Shown: piece by piece, positions 40,631-51,127 of the stretch
Numbering within the stretch: the stretch's first letter is position 1
Layout of the letters: each line of letters begins with the position of its first letter
Source of the DNA: Euonymus europaeus
Lineage: Eukaryota > Streptophyta > Magnoliopsida > Celastrales > Celastraceae
NCBI GenBank assembly: GCA_963580455.1
Contig: OY756968.1
Location: forward strand, 16,027,996 to 16,091,995
DNA length: 64,000 nucleotides
Reading direction: 5' to 3'
Notes under the pieces: model-generated
What the model saw: the letters and a program-made list of their open reading frames with translations, nothing else
What the model was told of the DNA's origin: nothing
Database searches by the model: none
Translations under genes and position numbers: made by a program

Positions 40631-40933
40631 TCAAGGTGCATTAATCAATCCTAATGCATCTCTTAATTTTATAAACCTATCCTTAGCTAATGGTTTTGTA
40701 AACAAATCGGCAATATTGTGTTCTCCTTCAACATGTTCAAGCACAATATTTCCTTTAGCTACATGATCTCTTATAAAATGATGTCTAATCTCAATGTGTT
40801 TGGCTTTTCCATGATGAACCGGATTCTTAGATAAATGGATTGCACTAATGTTGTCACATTGAATAAGTGTGTTATCAAATGACATATTAAAATCAATCAA
40901 TTGTTGTTTAATCCAAGAATTTGTGCAACACAA
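40631..40933 (-). pseudogene. pol: C-terminal end of copia RNase H, out of frame with pol
   Basis: This frame encodes the last third of a Ty1/copia RNase H. It includes CDNISAIHLSKNPVHHGKAK, in which D and the HIEIRHHFIRD block are typical, and the conserved ending DLFTKPLA. It continues the pol frame after a shift near 40912, where one base of a T run has been lost on the minus strand. The first codons of the listed frame overlap the end of the pol frame and are not native. The frame ends at a TGA at 40631-40633, matching the usual end of copia pol. Confidence 0.9.
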
Positions 40934-43845
40934 CTACCTATGGCCATGTACTCGGCTTCGGTTGTACTTAAGGCAACACAAGTTTGTTTCTTTGAAAACC
41001 AAGATATAAGCATGTTCCCTAGGTATTGACATGTACCACTTGTACTTTTCCTATCAATTCTACAACCTCCATAATCGGCATCACTAAAAGCATGCAAGTC
41101 AAATGAGGATTTTCTATCATACCATAACCCTAAGGTTGGTGTATCTTTCAAGTATCTCAATATCCTCTTAACGGCCAATAAATGTGATTCTTTAGGATTA
41201 GATTGATATCTAGCACACATACACACACTAAACATGATATCCGGCCTAGATGCGGTCAAATAAAGTAAACTTCCAATCATAGACCTATACATCTTTTGAT
41301 CCACTTCTTTGCTTTTAAGGTCGGCTTCCAATTTGGATGACACCCCCATTGGTGTAGAACATCCTTTAGACAAGTCCATTCCAAACCTTTTAAGCAAGTC
41401 ATAAGTGTATTTAGTTTGACTTATATGAATGCCATGCAATGTTTGTCTAATTTGCAATCCTAGAAAATATGTCAACTCACCCATCATAGACATTTCAAAT
41501 TCACTTTTCATGCACATAGCAAATTCATCACACATTGATTCCAAAGTAGCACCAAATATAATGTCATCCACATATATTTGCACAATCAACAAGTCATCAC
41601 CTTTGCATTTAGTAAACAAAGTATTATCAATACTACCACAAGAAAAATCATTTTCTAACAAGAATTTACTAAGTCTCTCATACCATGCCCTAGGTGCTTG
41701 CTTTAAGCCATACAATGCCTTGTCTAATTTATAAACATGATTAGGGTATTCTTTAGATTCAAAACCCGGAGGTTGTTTAACATACACTTCCTCATTTATC
41801 ACACCATTCAAGAAAGCACTCTTAACATCCATTTGAAAAAGTTTAAAACCCTTATAGCATGCAAAAGCTAATAAAAGTCTAATGGCCTCCAACCTTGCAA
41901 CCGGTGCAAAGGTTTCTTCATAATCTATACCCTCTTCTTGACAATAACCTTGAGCTACTAGCCTAGCCTTATTCCTAGTCACTTCACCATTCTCATTCAT
42001 CTTATTTCTAAACACCCATTTGGTTCCAATAATGGTGTGGTCTCTAGGTTTTGGAACAAGTGTCCAAACCTTGCTTCTTTCAAATTGTTCAAGTTCTTCT
42101 TGCATAGCAAAAATCCAATCTTCATCAATTAAAGCATCTTTTACATTCTTAGGTTCTATCATAGATATCATAGCATAAAGATTTAAAGGATGAGAGTTGA
42201 CCGTCGAATTCAATCTTGATCTTGTTTGAATGCCTTTTGAGAAGTCTCCAATGATAAGCTCTTTAGGATGCATGTGCTTGTCCTTCTTTTGAAGCCTATT
42301 TCCTTGATTATTAGAGCTGCCCGATTGTATATCATTACCATGTTCATCATGATCTTCATTATTAGACATAGGTTCCACTTGATTTTCTTGATTTGATGTA
42401 GCATCATTTGAGATTTTCATCTCCTTCAAGCTTCCCACCAATAAATCATCATCCTCTTTTATTTGTAGATCATGACCACCAATAGAGTGTGAACTCTTTG
42501 GATGATCTAGCCCTTCAAAACCTGAAATTTCTTCTTCTACAAGCACATTTGGATCAAGTGAAAACATATCATCAAATTTAACATGCACACTTTCTTCCAC
42601 AACCTTAGACTTATCATTAAAAACTCTATAAGCTCTAGAATGAGTAGAATAACCAAGAAATATACCAATTTCACTCTTAGCATCAAACTTATCAAGATTG
42701 TCTTTTGTATTCAAAATATAGCATTTACAACCAAACACTCTAAAATAGTCAACTTTAGGCTTCCTAGCATACAAAAGCTCATATGGAGTCTTTTTCAAAA
42801 TCTTTCTAATAGACAACCTATTTGAGACATAACATGCATTATTTATAGCTTCGGCCCAAAAGTATTTAGGTAAGGCATATTCAAGCATCATGGTTCTACC
42901 TAATTCTTGTAATGTCCTATTTTTCCTTTCAACAACTCCATTTTGTTGTGGTGTTCTAGGTGCACTAAAATTATGTGTAATGCCATAAGAATCACATAAA
43001 GCATCAAATCCATAGTTTTCAAATTCACCTCCATGGTCACTCCTAATTTTGCAAACATGCAATTCATGCTCATTTTGCACTCTTTTAATGAAAGATTTAA
43101 ACTCATGTAATGCATCACTTTTATGAGCTAAAAACAAACACCAAGTAAACCTTGAATAATCATCAACAATAACAAATGCATAATACTTGCCACCTAAACT
43201 CTTTGTCCTACTAGGACCAAACAAATCAATATGCAATAGTTGAAGTGGCCTAGAAGTAGAAACAATATTTTTTGATTTAAAAGACTCCTTAATTTGTTTA
43301 CCTCTAATGCAATGTTCACACACAATTGAATCACCAAACTTCAACTTGGGTAAGCCTCTAACTAATTCTTTTGAACTAAGCTTTCTCAAAGTAGAAACAC
43401 CTACATGCCCTAATCTCCTATGCCAATGCATCACACTATCATTAGAAGCAATCAAACATGTCACACTATCATTCATCATATTCAAATCAAGTGCATACAT
43501 ATGACCTACTCTAACACCGGATGTAATGATATTATCATGCTCATCTACAATGCAACATCTACCTTTCTTAAAATGAGAATCAAATCCTTTATCCGCTAAG
43601 TGACTAATACTAAGCAAGTTAAATTGCAACCTTTCAACCAAGAGACAATCATTTATAGTAAAGGAACCCTTACCAACCGATCCTATGCCTAGGATCTTTC
43701 CTTTAGAGTTGTCTCCAAAAGTGACATATCCACCATTCTTCTTCTCATTAAAGGAAGTAAATAAAGATCGATCTCCACTCATGTGCCTTGAGCATCCACT
43801 ATCCAAATACCATTGACATGGATTGGATGAAGACTTGAAGCACAC
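40897..43845 (-). CDS. pol: Copia pol: protease, integrase, reverse transcriptase, RNase H (frameshifted near its end)
   Basis: The open frame is 982 codons long. The aspartic protease motif DSG is at residues 15-17. The integrase has a zinc-binding HHCC (H142/H147, C176, C179) and a D207-D270-E306 triad with the expected 35-residue spacing between the last two. The reverse transcriptase has YVDD at 758-761, preceded by KARLVAQGY and [11 protein letters not shown]. The RNase H starts with SDAD at 921-924 and has E963. The frame then leaves register at about 40912 and ends after 12 more codons, so RNase H is split. It lies in the same frame as gag, separated by a TGA (43861-43863) and a TAG (43846-43848). 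The first codon shown is GTG, so no independent start is likely and translation would normally continue from gag. Confidence 0.95.
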   Translation of the reverse strand: MCFKSSSNPCQWYLDSGCSRHMSGDRSLFTSFNEKKNGGYVTFGDNSKGKILGIGSVGKGSFTINDCLLVERLQFNLLSISHLADKGFDSHFKKGRCCIVDEHDNIITSGVRVGHMYALDLNMMNDSVTCLIASNDSVMHWHRRLGHVGVSTLRKLSSKELVRGLPKLKFGDSIVCEHCIRGKQIKESFKSKNIVSTSRPLQLLHIDLFGPSRTKSLGGKYYAFVIVDDYSRFTWCLFLAHKSDALHEFKSFIKRVQNEHELHVCKIRSDHGGEFENYGFDALCDSYGITHNFSAPRTPQQNGVVERKNRTLQELGRTMMLEYALPKYFWAEAINNACYVSNRLSIRKILKKTPYELLYARKPKVDYFRVFGCKCYILNTKDNLDKFDAKSEIGIFLGYSTHSRAYRVFNDKSKVVEESVHVKFDDMFSLDPNVLVEEEISGFEGLDHPKSSHSIGGHDLQIKEDDDLLVGSLKEMKISNDATSNQENQVEPMSNNEDHDEHGNDIQSGSSNNQGNRLQKKDKHMHPKELIIGDFSKGIQTRSRLNSTVNSHPLNLYAMISMIEPKNVKDALIDEDWIFAMQEELEQFERSKVWTLVPKPRDHTIIGTKWVFRNKMNENGEVTRNKARLVAQGYCQEEGIDYEETFAPVARLEAIRLLLAFACYKGFKLFQMDVKSAFLNGVINEEVYVKQPPGFESKEYPNHVYKLDKALYGLKQAPRAWYERLSKFLLENDFSCGSIDNTLFTKCKGDDLLIVQIYVDDIIFGATLESMCDEFAMCMKSEFEMSMMGELTYFLGLQIRQTLHGIHISQTKYTYDLLKRFGMDLSKGCSTPMGVSSKLEADLKSKEVDQKMYRSMIGSLLYLTASRPDIMFSVCMCARYQSNPKESHLLAVKRILRYLKDTPTLGLWYDRKSSFDLHAFSDADYGGCRIDRKSTSGTCQYLGNMLISWFSKKQTCVALSTTEAEYMAIGSCVAQILGLNNN

Positions 43846-43860
43846 CTATCCAAAGTAAGA

Positions 43861-45864
43861 TCAAGACAATTTAGGTATCCAAACTTTGGATCCTTGAGGG
43901 TTAGCCACAATTGTATAAGCATTCACATTAAGCACACATCTTGCATAATCAAGCTTATCAACATATTTCAAGCACTTTGGCACCCAACACTTCTTCAACC
44001 TCACTTCTCTCACTCTAGGGAATGTGGCCCTAAATGAAGATGCACCACCCAAGGGGTGAACACCTTTGGCCTTGGCTTTTGAAGCCTTGGCCGAACCTAG
44101 CATGGTTCTTGGAGCTTTAGTCAAGACTCCAATAGGTCTTACAAGCTTAACCGATTCTTCATTTTCACATTTAGAACCATCAAGAGTCATAGCATCATAA
44201 CCAAGTCCACTCCTATCTAAATAATGCCTTTGAGAGGCCAACATTTCATCCAATTTCAAGGAACTCATGGCAAATTTAGATAATTGAGTCTCTAAAAATT
44301 TATTCTTTTCTTTCATCATATCAAGCTCATGTTGCAAGGAAGTAGTATTAGAAATCATTATGCACTCATGTTCATCCCATGTAACTAATTCTTCTTCTAA
44401 CTCAAGCACCCTAGCTTTAAGATGATCATAATCATGCATATTTACATTTGAATTTTCAGCCATACAAGCATTCTCATCAAGCATAAGAGATTTTTGTTTT
44501 AGACACTTATTCTCATCAATCAAAACATCATGCTCAAGTATCATATCATCATTTTTAGCACATATAGCAACATACTTGGCATTCAACTCCTCAAGTTCAC
44601 TAACATGCATTTCATCATTTTTCATAAGTCTAGCATTTTCTTTCTTAAGTTGTTTGCACTTTCTAAGCAACATACCATGAGAATCACATAAATCATCATA
44701 ATTGGAATATAATTCATCATAGGTTAAAGGAGTAGAATCTTTTACCATCTCATCTTGAGAGGATGAGTCAATTTTCTCTTCTTTTGCCATAAGACAAAAG
44801 TGTGCCTTATGCTCCATCTCATCCTCACTTGATGAGCTTGATGATGAATCATCCCATGTTGCTTTCAATGCCTTCTTCTTCTCTTTGCCTTTCCCTTTGT
44901 GATATTTCTTGGATGCTTTGGGGCACTCGGCAATAAAGTGACCAACTTTGCCACAATTGAAACAAGTTGGTTTCTCTCTTTCCTTCTCCTTCTCCTTGTC
45001 TTTGAACTTTCGATTCTTGAATCCACCTCTCTTGTTCCTCACAAATTTCTTGAAATTCTTCACCATCATAGCCATCTCATCATCACTATCTTCACTCTCA
45101 CTACTTGAAGACACTTCCCTTTCACCATGACTCATGGCCTCCCTTGGCTTAGAGGTCACGGCTAGGGCAATGCCCTTCTTCCTTTGAGGCTCCTCATCCA
45201 CTCTATTTAACACTTTCATCTCATGAGTCATCAAGCTCCCAATGAGCTCTTCCAACTTCAAAGTCCTCACGTCTTTGGCCTCCTCAATGGCGGTCACCTT
45301 CTCACTCCAATTTCTAGGTAAGCTCCTTAGAACCTTTTGTACCTTGTCATGCATAGGGTAAGGTTTGCCAAGAGCATTCAAATCATTGCATATGCATGTC
45401 AACCTATTAAACATGTCACTAATGCATTCACCTTCAAGCATTTTGAACAATTCATATTTTTGCACTAACATGTTAATTTTGCAATCTTTAACTTGACTAG
45501 TTCCTTCATGCTTTAATTCTAACATTTTCCAAATCTCTTGAGCACTAATGCATGCACTAATATGATCATACTCACCCCTAGCTAATGCAATATGTAACAA
45601 GTTAATTGCTTTTTCATTTAAGCTCACCTTCTTGTCATCACTCTCACTATATTCACTCTCATCCTTAGGAACTACCTTATCTCCCTCTCTCTTGGTAGGA
45701 ATGAATGGTCCATTCTCTATAACTCTCCATAAGGCCATATCCATACTCCTAATAAAAATCCTCATCCTATTCTTCCAAAAACCATAGTCCTTGCCATCAA
45801 AGAACGGTGGCCTATTTGATGACAAGCCCTCACCATCATGTGGTCTAGTACTAGTGTAAGCCAT
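43861..45864 (-). CDS. gag: Copia gag (667 aa)
   Basis: The frame begins with a true ATG 57 bp after the 5' LTR, with no other ATG before it. Residues 20-230 form the plant copia gag core, with the typical AIEEAKDVRTLKLEELIGSL segment at about 192-211. A retroviral-type zinc knuckle C-X2-C-X4-H-X4-C is at C301, C304, H309 and C314. Around it are basic and Ser/Asp-rich low-complexity segments. Residues about 385-530 are rich in heptad-like Leu, Lys and Glu and are probably coiled coil. The product would form the cytoplasmic virus-like particle and bind the RNA. The frame ends at TGA 43861-43863, and 4 codons later a TAG follows before the protease, in the same frame. Confidence 0.95.
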   Translation of the reverse strand: MAYTSTRPHDGEGLSSNRPPFFDGKDYGFWKNRMRIFIRSMDMALWRVIENGPFIPTKREGDKVVPKDESEYSESDDKKVSLNEKAINLLHIALARGEYDHISACISAQEIWKMLELKHEGTSQVKDCKINMLVQKYELFKMLEGECISDMFNRLTCICNDLNALGKPYPMHDKVQKVLRSLPRNWSEKVTAIEEAKDVRTLKLEELIGSLMTHEMKVLNRVDEEPQRKKGIALAVTSKPREAMSHGEREVSSSSESEDSDDEMAMMVKNFKKFVRNKRGGFKNRKFKDKEKEKEREKPTCFNCGKVGHFIAECPKASKKYHKGKGKEKKKALKATWDDSSSSSSSEDEMEHKAHFCLMAKEEKIDSSSQDEMVKDSTPLTYDELYSNYDDLCDSHGMLLRKCKQLKKENARLMKNDEMHVSELEELNAKYVAICAKNDDMILEHDVLIDENKCLKQKSLMLDENACMAENSNVNMHDYDHLKARVLELEEELVTWDEHECIMISNTTSLQHELDMMKEKNKFLETQLSKFAMSSLKLDEMLASQRHYLDRSGLGYDAMTLDGSKCENEESVKLVRPIGVLTKAPRTMLGSAKASKAKAKGVHPLGGASSFRATFPRVREVRLKKCWVPKCLKYVDKLDYARCVLNVNAYTIVANPQGSKVWIPKLS

Positions 45865-45902
45865 TTGATCTAAGCTAGAATGTTAATTCTATTACTTTGC
45901 TA

Positions 45903-45919
45903 ACCTCCCTCCGATACCA
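45903..45919 (-). promoter_or_regulatory. Primer-binding site of the copia element
   Basis: Two bases inside the 5' LTR the minus strand reads TGGTATCGGAGGGAGG. The first seven bases match the site complementary to plant initiator tRNA-Met, whose usual form is TGGTATCAGAGC. The eighth base is G instead of A, and the match is lost after GGAG. Confidence 0.75.
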
Positions 45920-45921
45920 AT

Positions 45922-48305
45922 TGAAATCACTAGGCTAACACAAGAGGGGGGGTGAATTTTGTTTTAAAAAACTAAGTATAAACCCCAAGCACAAAACCAC
46001 AACCTAAAAACTCACAAATGATTAAGGCAATGTCAAGAATGCAAATCTGCGCACTAATCGTGTAAATGCAATTTGACCTAGCAATTCAACTCGGAATGTA
46101 ACGAAATTTGATATGCAATATTACAACATGTCAATGAACACTATATCAAAAATTCAGCTCAAAATTCAAAGTCTAGATATATGAACAATTCACGGACAGA
46201 TTGGTATTCTGGAAAATTAACAATCAAAAGTACACCTAGAATTCAATAATCACAAGTTGTTCAACCACAAGCAATATCCCAACAAGCAATGGCAGCAAGC
46301 AACACCCTAATATCAACTTCTAAGGCACACAAATCACCAATAACACCAATAGAAAGATAATCACAAATAAGTCACTACAAGGCAGCAAGTCTAACACACA
46401 AACAAGCAAGGAAATCAAAATAGTGTGCACAAGGATATATAGTGGTTCGGTGCTCACACCTACATCCACTACCTAAGCCCTCAAGCTTAGGATTTCCCAA
46501 TCCACTAAAGGATATATGTGGTTTTGCAAGTTCACCACAAACTTAGGGTTTCCAAGAACACCCCAAACTTGTACACCAACAAGGTTTGAAGCTAACCTTA
46601 AACTTTCACACACCTCTCAAAGGTAATGCCCTCAAAAGGGACTTTTACAAGTATTTGGATTTTGGTTCTCTCAAGATTAGCTCTAGGCTATATATAGTTG
46701 GAGAACACTCAAATTCACAAGATGTTGCTCAAATGGGTTTGGATTCAAATGTGTAGCAAACACTCTTGTAATCTCACACAAAGCTCACACTAGATCAAGA
46801 ATAGGTTTAGGTGAAGCTTTGTTGAAGAACTCTCAAGAACACACCAAGAGTACCCAAGGGTAGAAAGATTTTGGGGTGGTTCAAGGAGTTTTTGGATCTC
46901 TCTTTCAAATAGGAAGATGATGGCTTGAATGTATTCAAAGTGGTAGCAAGAGATCGCAAGGAAGAAGCTTGAATCAAGAAGATGAAGTTGAGAGCAAGTA
47001 AGCTTGAACACTTAGAAAAAAATCTGCAAATGCTTCTTCACCACACCTAGACGTTGCTGCCCCCTATTGTTCATTCCAAACAAAACACAATCTTAGCCAT
47101 TGGATCAACACCACTTCAAATCTTGGCCTTTCATTTTCTATAAAATCTGGACCCTTCTTTAATTCAAATGAAATTGATCTCAGCCATTGAAGATCAAGCC
47201 GTTGGCATCATTTTGTCAAGAGTTGTCCTTTTGAGTTGCACCTTGTTTGGATCAATCAAATGAGTCTTCTTCATGAAGCAACTCTCTCTCAAGGAATGCC
47301 AAACAAGTCCATCTTAAATTCTGGAAAATATTATAACTTTATGTCATCTTGTCTCTCCCTTGTCTCTTCCTTGTCTCCATAGTGCAAGTGTTAGGCACAC
47401 TACCAACCAAGTATTTCAAACTTGTATTCCCTCTACTTTGTTGACTCCAAATCAAATAATAAAGCTTCTAGAAGTTCTTGAGTTAATTCTCCAGCAATAA
47501 TAACACAAGGCACACGGCTGGAACCATTTCTTGCACACAAAATGTCAACCTTGAACCAAGTAGGGTTGACCATGTCCAAACTTGTCTACATGAGCTTCAA
47601 ATCATGATGCACAAATTTTCTCAATAGAATCAGCTTCATGATACTTCAAATAGGCTCATGATGATCAGTTGATTAAGCCTACAAAAAGAATAGATGACAA
47701 AACATCCCATTTTTGCTTGTAAGCTCAAAGAGCTTCAATGCTAGCACTTAGGTTAATCAACATGTTATAAGCTTAATAAAATTCAAGTAAGCACATGATA
47801 AATCATTTCATATATAACTGAATGTGCATACAAAATTTCACTTATAACTGAGGTCATTTGGTCATTCAATTTGATCATGCAAATCTCAACTAGCCCAGTT
47901 TAATGACTGCACATGTGAATTTATTTCAACAGACAAATTGTACCTGATACACTTAAAATTGACCTGACACTATTTGACAATGAAAAATTTCAGAGTGTCT
48001 TAAATAATTTTCAGAACAAGAATCAAGTCAATCAGAGCTCATATGAATAAGTTATGACTGTTCAACCAACGTGTGCGCAGTGTGATGTTGTGACAGATTT
48101 TAGCATCGGAAAATAAGTCAATCCAGATTCATTCAATTTATATCATACATGATCAAACATGATTCCAAAGATATATAATGAAGCTTAAATCAGTAGATAT
48201 AATTCATTTCATGATTTATCCAAATTCATCCAAAGTTAAGCACAATCAAATAGTCCAATATGTATTTTTGCATCAAAAGACAATTGTAGGACCTATGGTC
48301 CAACA
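45922..48305 (-). repeat. 5' LTR (2,384 bp)
   Basis: It starts TGTTGGACC at 48305 and ends GTGATTTCA at 45922 in element orientation. It supplies the promoter of the element, with the TATA box at 46688-46697. It is about 99.5% identical to the other LTR by eye, with no length difference. Confidence 0.96.
46688..46697 (-). promoter_or_regulatory. Probable TATA box of the 5' LTR
   Basis: CTATATATAG is in the same LTR position as its twin at 38362-38371. This copy would drive the genomic RNA, beginning near 46660 on the minus strand and leaving a leader of about 0.8 kb before gag. Confidence 0.6.
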
Positions 48306-48310
48306 AAAAG
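48306..48310. repeat. Target-site duplication AAAAG, right copy
   Basis: AAAAG follows the LTR end directly and equals 37591-37595. The satellite continues in register with CTCATCCATTGTGAGAG. Confidence 0.96.
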
Positions 48311-48433
48311 CTCATCCATTGTGAGAGTTGAGCAACTTCGGAATATCGAAGTTGCTCGGTGTACACCTTTTATTGTTCTTCTATGTCAAATTTTATGAGT
48401 ATAAGCTTCCTAGATTATTTCAATGCCAAAACA

Positions 48434-48787
48434 CCAACTTTCTATGAAAAATGGACAAAACTGTTAAAAGCTCCTCCATAGAGAGAGTTGAGCAACTTTG
48501 GACCGTCAAAGTTGCTAGATAGACACTTTTTATTGTTCTTCTATGTCAAATTTTTTGCGTGTAAACTTCCTAGATTATTTCGATGCCAAAACACCAACTT
48601 TCAATGAAAAATGCACAAAACGTTAAAAGCTCCTCCATTGAGAGAGTTGATCAACTTCGGAACATCAAAGTTGCTCGGTGTACAACTTTTATTATTCTTC
48701 TATGTCAAATTTTATGATTATAAGCTTCATAGATTATTTCGATGGCAAAACGCCAACTTTCGATGACAAATGGACCAAACCGTTAGA
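48434..48787. repeat. Left copy of the ~355-bp duplication flanking the viral element
   Basis: It begins CCAACTTTCTATGA and ends CCAAACCGTTAGA at the viral junction. It shares with 55803-56158 a run of uncommon variants: GCTAGATAGACAC, GCGTGTAAACTTCC, TTTCAATGAAAAA, GTTGATCAACTTC, TTATGATTATAAG, CGATGGCAAAACG and GGACCAAACCGTTAGA. About 11 substitutions and 2 one-base indels separate the copies. Confidence 0.85.
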
Positions 48788-48857
48788 TAGATCAAGCTAA
48801 GCGGCCTAGACAGATCAAGCTAACCTGGAATACCTCACTCAACCTCTCCGGGGGTTT

Positions 48858-48870
48858 GGCTTCGATACCA
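48858..48870 (-). promoter_or_regulatory. Viral primer-binding site, left copy
   Basis: The minus strand reads TGGTATCGAAGCC, a variant of the initiator tRNA-Met site TGGTATCAGAGCC with two changes. It lies in the leader downstream of the short ORF, as expected for a caulimovirid. The related sites are at 54689-54701 and 55710-55722. Confidence 0.7.
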
Positions 48871-49002
48871 GAAGACACAAAACAGAAGCAACTAAAAGCA
48901 AACACCAGACAAACACATGGTAAAACCAAAAAATAGCACGATAGGCACGATATAATAATATGCAAAGCAGACAAAAGCAATAAATATCAATGATCATAAA
49001 AG

Positions 49003-49281
49003 CTAAGACGTGCTAGGTTCCGATATACTAGCTTCGTTATTTAATTCAAATTTGCATTGATAAAGCAATTGAAGTTTAGTCAGATATATCTGAACGAGGC
49101 TCGAATTGTTATTATGCTTACGAGCAGATAGTTTGTCCAATTTTTTGATTAAAATTGGTTCCCAAAAATCGCAATAATTGAGATCACCAGTTTCAACGGG
49201 GAAATAATGATAAGAGTCAATTGATCTGATCTCCCTTAAACAACTTTTCCAATATCGTTCTTCAACAGTATATCTATTCAT
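49003..49281 (-). CDS. Short viral leader ORF, 92 aa, function unknown
   Basis: It starts with ATG just downstream of the 83-bp promoter repeats and ends before the primer site. The product is small, rich in Asn, Leu, Tyr and Ser, with no signal peptide or membrane segment. Residues about 45-75 (IKKLDKLSARKHNNN and the following IYLTKLQLLYQCKFEL) could form amphipathic helix. The frame is conserved in two other leader copies, one with a stop and one with an in-frame 30-bp deletion. I do not recognise a family. It could correspond to a small first ORF as in some caulimovirids or be a fortuitous leader frame. Confidence 0.5.
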   Translation of the reverse strand: MNRYTVEERYWKSCLREIRSIDSYHYFPVETGDLNYCDFWEPILIKKLDKLSARKHNNNSSLVQIYLTKLQLLYQCKFELNNEASISEPSTS

Positions 49282-49300
49282 GAATATAATTCATAGGAAC

Positions 49301-49455
49301 AGAGAAATCCTCTGGGCTTTATAACCACAGGCGGTGGAGCCGTCCGTTTGTGGCGTCGTTAAGGATGAGCAGTTTATAACAGCAGAGAAATCCTCTGGGC
49401 TTTATAACCACAGGCGGCAGAGCCGTCCGTTTGTGGTGCCGTTAAGAATGACACA
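49301..49455 (-). promoter_or_regulatory. Two 83-bp tandem repeats with TATA-like boxes (viral promoter region, left copy)
   Basis: AGAGAAATCCTCTGGGC begins at 49301 and again at 49384. Each unit reads GTTATAAAGCCC on the minus strand (49317-49324 and 49400-49407). A second box, TTATAAAC, lies between them (49372-49379). Each unit also has CCACA and TGTGG arms around a GC-rich core and may fold as a hairpin. The position upstream of the leader and short ORF suits the pregenomic RNA promoter. Confidence 0.65.
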
Positions 49456-50560
49456 GATCAATTTCGACTATTTTTAAATAGTCAGGATTAGGTATGGATA
49501 AACAAGGAAGGAATTTTATCCTAGACTTAATTATTTTGACTGCTTCAGTACACCGAGGAGTCCAGGGATCAGGTTCCTTTTTTAATCTGCCAAATAGAGG
49601 TTTACAATCTTTGGCAAGATCTTTGTAAAAATCGGCAACATAATTGAGACAGCCAAGAAACCTCTGTAATTGGGTTTTATCCTTGTGTTCATCAGAAAAC
49701 TTTTCTCCAAAACTCAAAGCCCTGTCAATGGGAATTATGGATCCCTACGTAATATTATGTCCAAGGAATCGCACATTAGTTTGAAATAACTTTATCTTTT
49801 TTAAAGATAAGACAAGTCCATTCTTTTTTATAGTTTCATAAAATATGTTTAGATGTTTCCAATGCTGGGAAAGATCATGAGAATAGACAAGGACATCATC
49901 AATATAAACAATGATAAATTCAATGAAGCAATTGAAAATATCATTCATAACATTCTGAAATTTAGATGGTGCATTCGTTAAACCGAACGGCATGACATTC
50001 CACTCATAATGTCCGAAAGGGACGGTAAAAGCTGTTTTATATCTATCTTGTTCTTCGATTTGCATTTGCCAAAATCCACTTTTGAGATCAAACTTGGAGA
50101 AGATGTTAGCTCTAAAAAGACGATTTAATAAATCGCTTTTATTAGGAATGGGATATCTAATCCACTGCAATACCTTATTGAGAGGTTTGTAGTTAATTAC
50201 TAACCTTGGGGCACCTCGTTCTATTTCAGCTGCATTATGAACATAAAAAGCAGAGCAGCTCCAAGGGGAGTAGCTTTTACGAATAAGCTTTTTCTCTAGA
50301 AGCTGAGTGATTTCTTTCTGACAGTATTCTACCAATTCTTTAGACATTTGGATTGGTCTTTCCTTGGTAGGAATATTTTTCTCACAGAAATCTGGCTCAT
50401 AAGGTAGTTTAACCGAATGTTTTTTGCGATCCCAGAAAGCTGAGGGTATGTTACTACAAACTTCCTGTTCTAATTTAGTTAAGAAAGAAGATATCTTTTC
50501 TTGAACAGTGGGGTGATTAACCTGGGTTTCCAGAGATATAGAGTTGATTTCGTCTCTGAT
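49442..50560 (-). pseudogene. Viral reverse transcriptase with truncated RNase H
   Basis: The frame is open from about 50560, before the first ATG at 50347. It shows LVINYKPLNKVLQWIRYPIP, then FDLKSGFWQMQI, YKTAFTVPFGHYEWNVMPFG and the catalytic YIDD (in FIIVYIDDVLVY). An in-frame TAG at 49745-49747 follows FLGHNIT. The same frame then resumes through the connection domain (LQRFLGCLNYVADFY). RNase H ends right after its first strand, at VEID near 49456, where the sequence changes to the promoter repeats. The remaining RNase H residues are absent, so the copy could not code for a complete replicase. The shift from the protease frame lies near 50560-50600. Confidence 0.9.
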
Positions 50561-51027
50561 GAAGCAATTTGCTGTTGCTTAAAAGAAATAGAATTATGGA
50601 GTTGATTTATATAAGCAACCTTTTTTGGAAAAGCAAACTGGAAGGTTACAGTTTTTCCTTTTAGAACCGAGTGGATTCCTTCATTATCAACCTGATAAGG
50701 TTCTAATAATGCTAAGAATGGATTTCCCAATATAATATTGGAATTCAAATTTTTAACAAGGATAAAAACAAGTTTAATACAAACTTGTTCATGGCAGACA
50801 TAGGCGTTGGACAGTTTATACCTTATCTTAAGCTCACTCATGTCTACAGCGGTTAAAACCCGTGAGGTTTTTTCAAAATACTTGGAGGGTATTAACCCTT
50901 CTCGGATACAATGCCTGTCAGCGCCTGAGTCAATTAAAGCGAGAGTGGAAATATTAAGTTCATTATTAATGACTAAGTCTACTTTGACATAGTATTGTCG
51001 ATTAGTAATTTCTTGAATTACCATCAT
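50479..51027 (-). pseudogene. Viral aspartic protease
   Basis: The frame encodes a retropepsin-like domain with the active-site motif ALIDSGADRHCI at about residues 30-41 and a later IILGNPFL block. In caulimovirids it cleaves the polyprotein between coat protein and reverse transcriptase. The frame is shared with the coat protein C-terminal part, but the intervening 360 bp read in another frame. After about 50580 it continues out of frame to a stop at 50479, so the last 25-30 residues are not native. The ATG at 51027 is only a convenient start. The true polyprotein would read through. Confidence 0.85.
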
Positions 51028-51127
51028 TTTATTGAGATAATCTTCATTAAGATCTGCTGTAGATTTTTTCTGAATCCATAATCATCATGCCCTTCTGCTT
51101 CAGGTCTGGATTATTAATAGGAGGGCC

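Larger units (their letters stand above)
37596..48305 (-). mobile_element. Ty1/copia LTR retrotransposon, complete (10,710 bp), SIRE/Maximus-like
   Basis: The element lies on the minus strand. It has two 2,384-bp LTRs (37596-39979 and 45922-48305) with TG...CA ends, a primer site next to the 5' LTR, gag, pol in the order protease, integrase, reverse transcriptase, RNase H, a polypurine tract next to the 3' LTR, and a 5-bp target duplication. Integrase before reverse transcriptase defines Ty1/copia. The long gag with a single zinc knuckle and coiled-coil C-terminal part, and the long LTRs, suggest the SIRE/Maximus lineage, but no env-like frame is present. Defects are two in-frame stops between gag and pol and one frameshift in RNase H. 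The LTRs differ at about 12 positions by eye, so insertion is recent. Confidence 0.96.
48306..48787. repeat. Satellite block of three monomers between the two elements
   Basis: Ordinary 160-bp monomers are present, with HindIII sites at 48404 and 48722. The part from 48434 to 48787 is the left copy of a 354-bp stretch that recurs at 55803-56158 on the other side of the viral insertion. Confidence 0.93.
48795..49455 (-). repeat. Viral promoter/leader region, left copy
   Basis: It matches 54624-55382 in the same orientation, apart from a block of extra DNA at 54752-54843 in that copy, and its inner part matches 55389-55794 inverted. Differences from the second copy are about 4% by eye. It holds, in viral direction, two 83-bp promoter repeats, a short ORF and a primer site. 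Together with the second copy it makes the insert terminally redundant, as expected when more than one genome length of a circular virus integrates. Confidence 0.85.

Noticed and set aside
41429..41734. Plus-strand frames antisense to pol and gag (41429-41734, 42583-42825, 43307-43504, 44899-45130)
   Set aside because: They overlap strongly supported gag and pol coding sequence on the other strand and have no recognisable domains.
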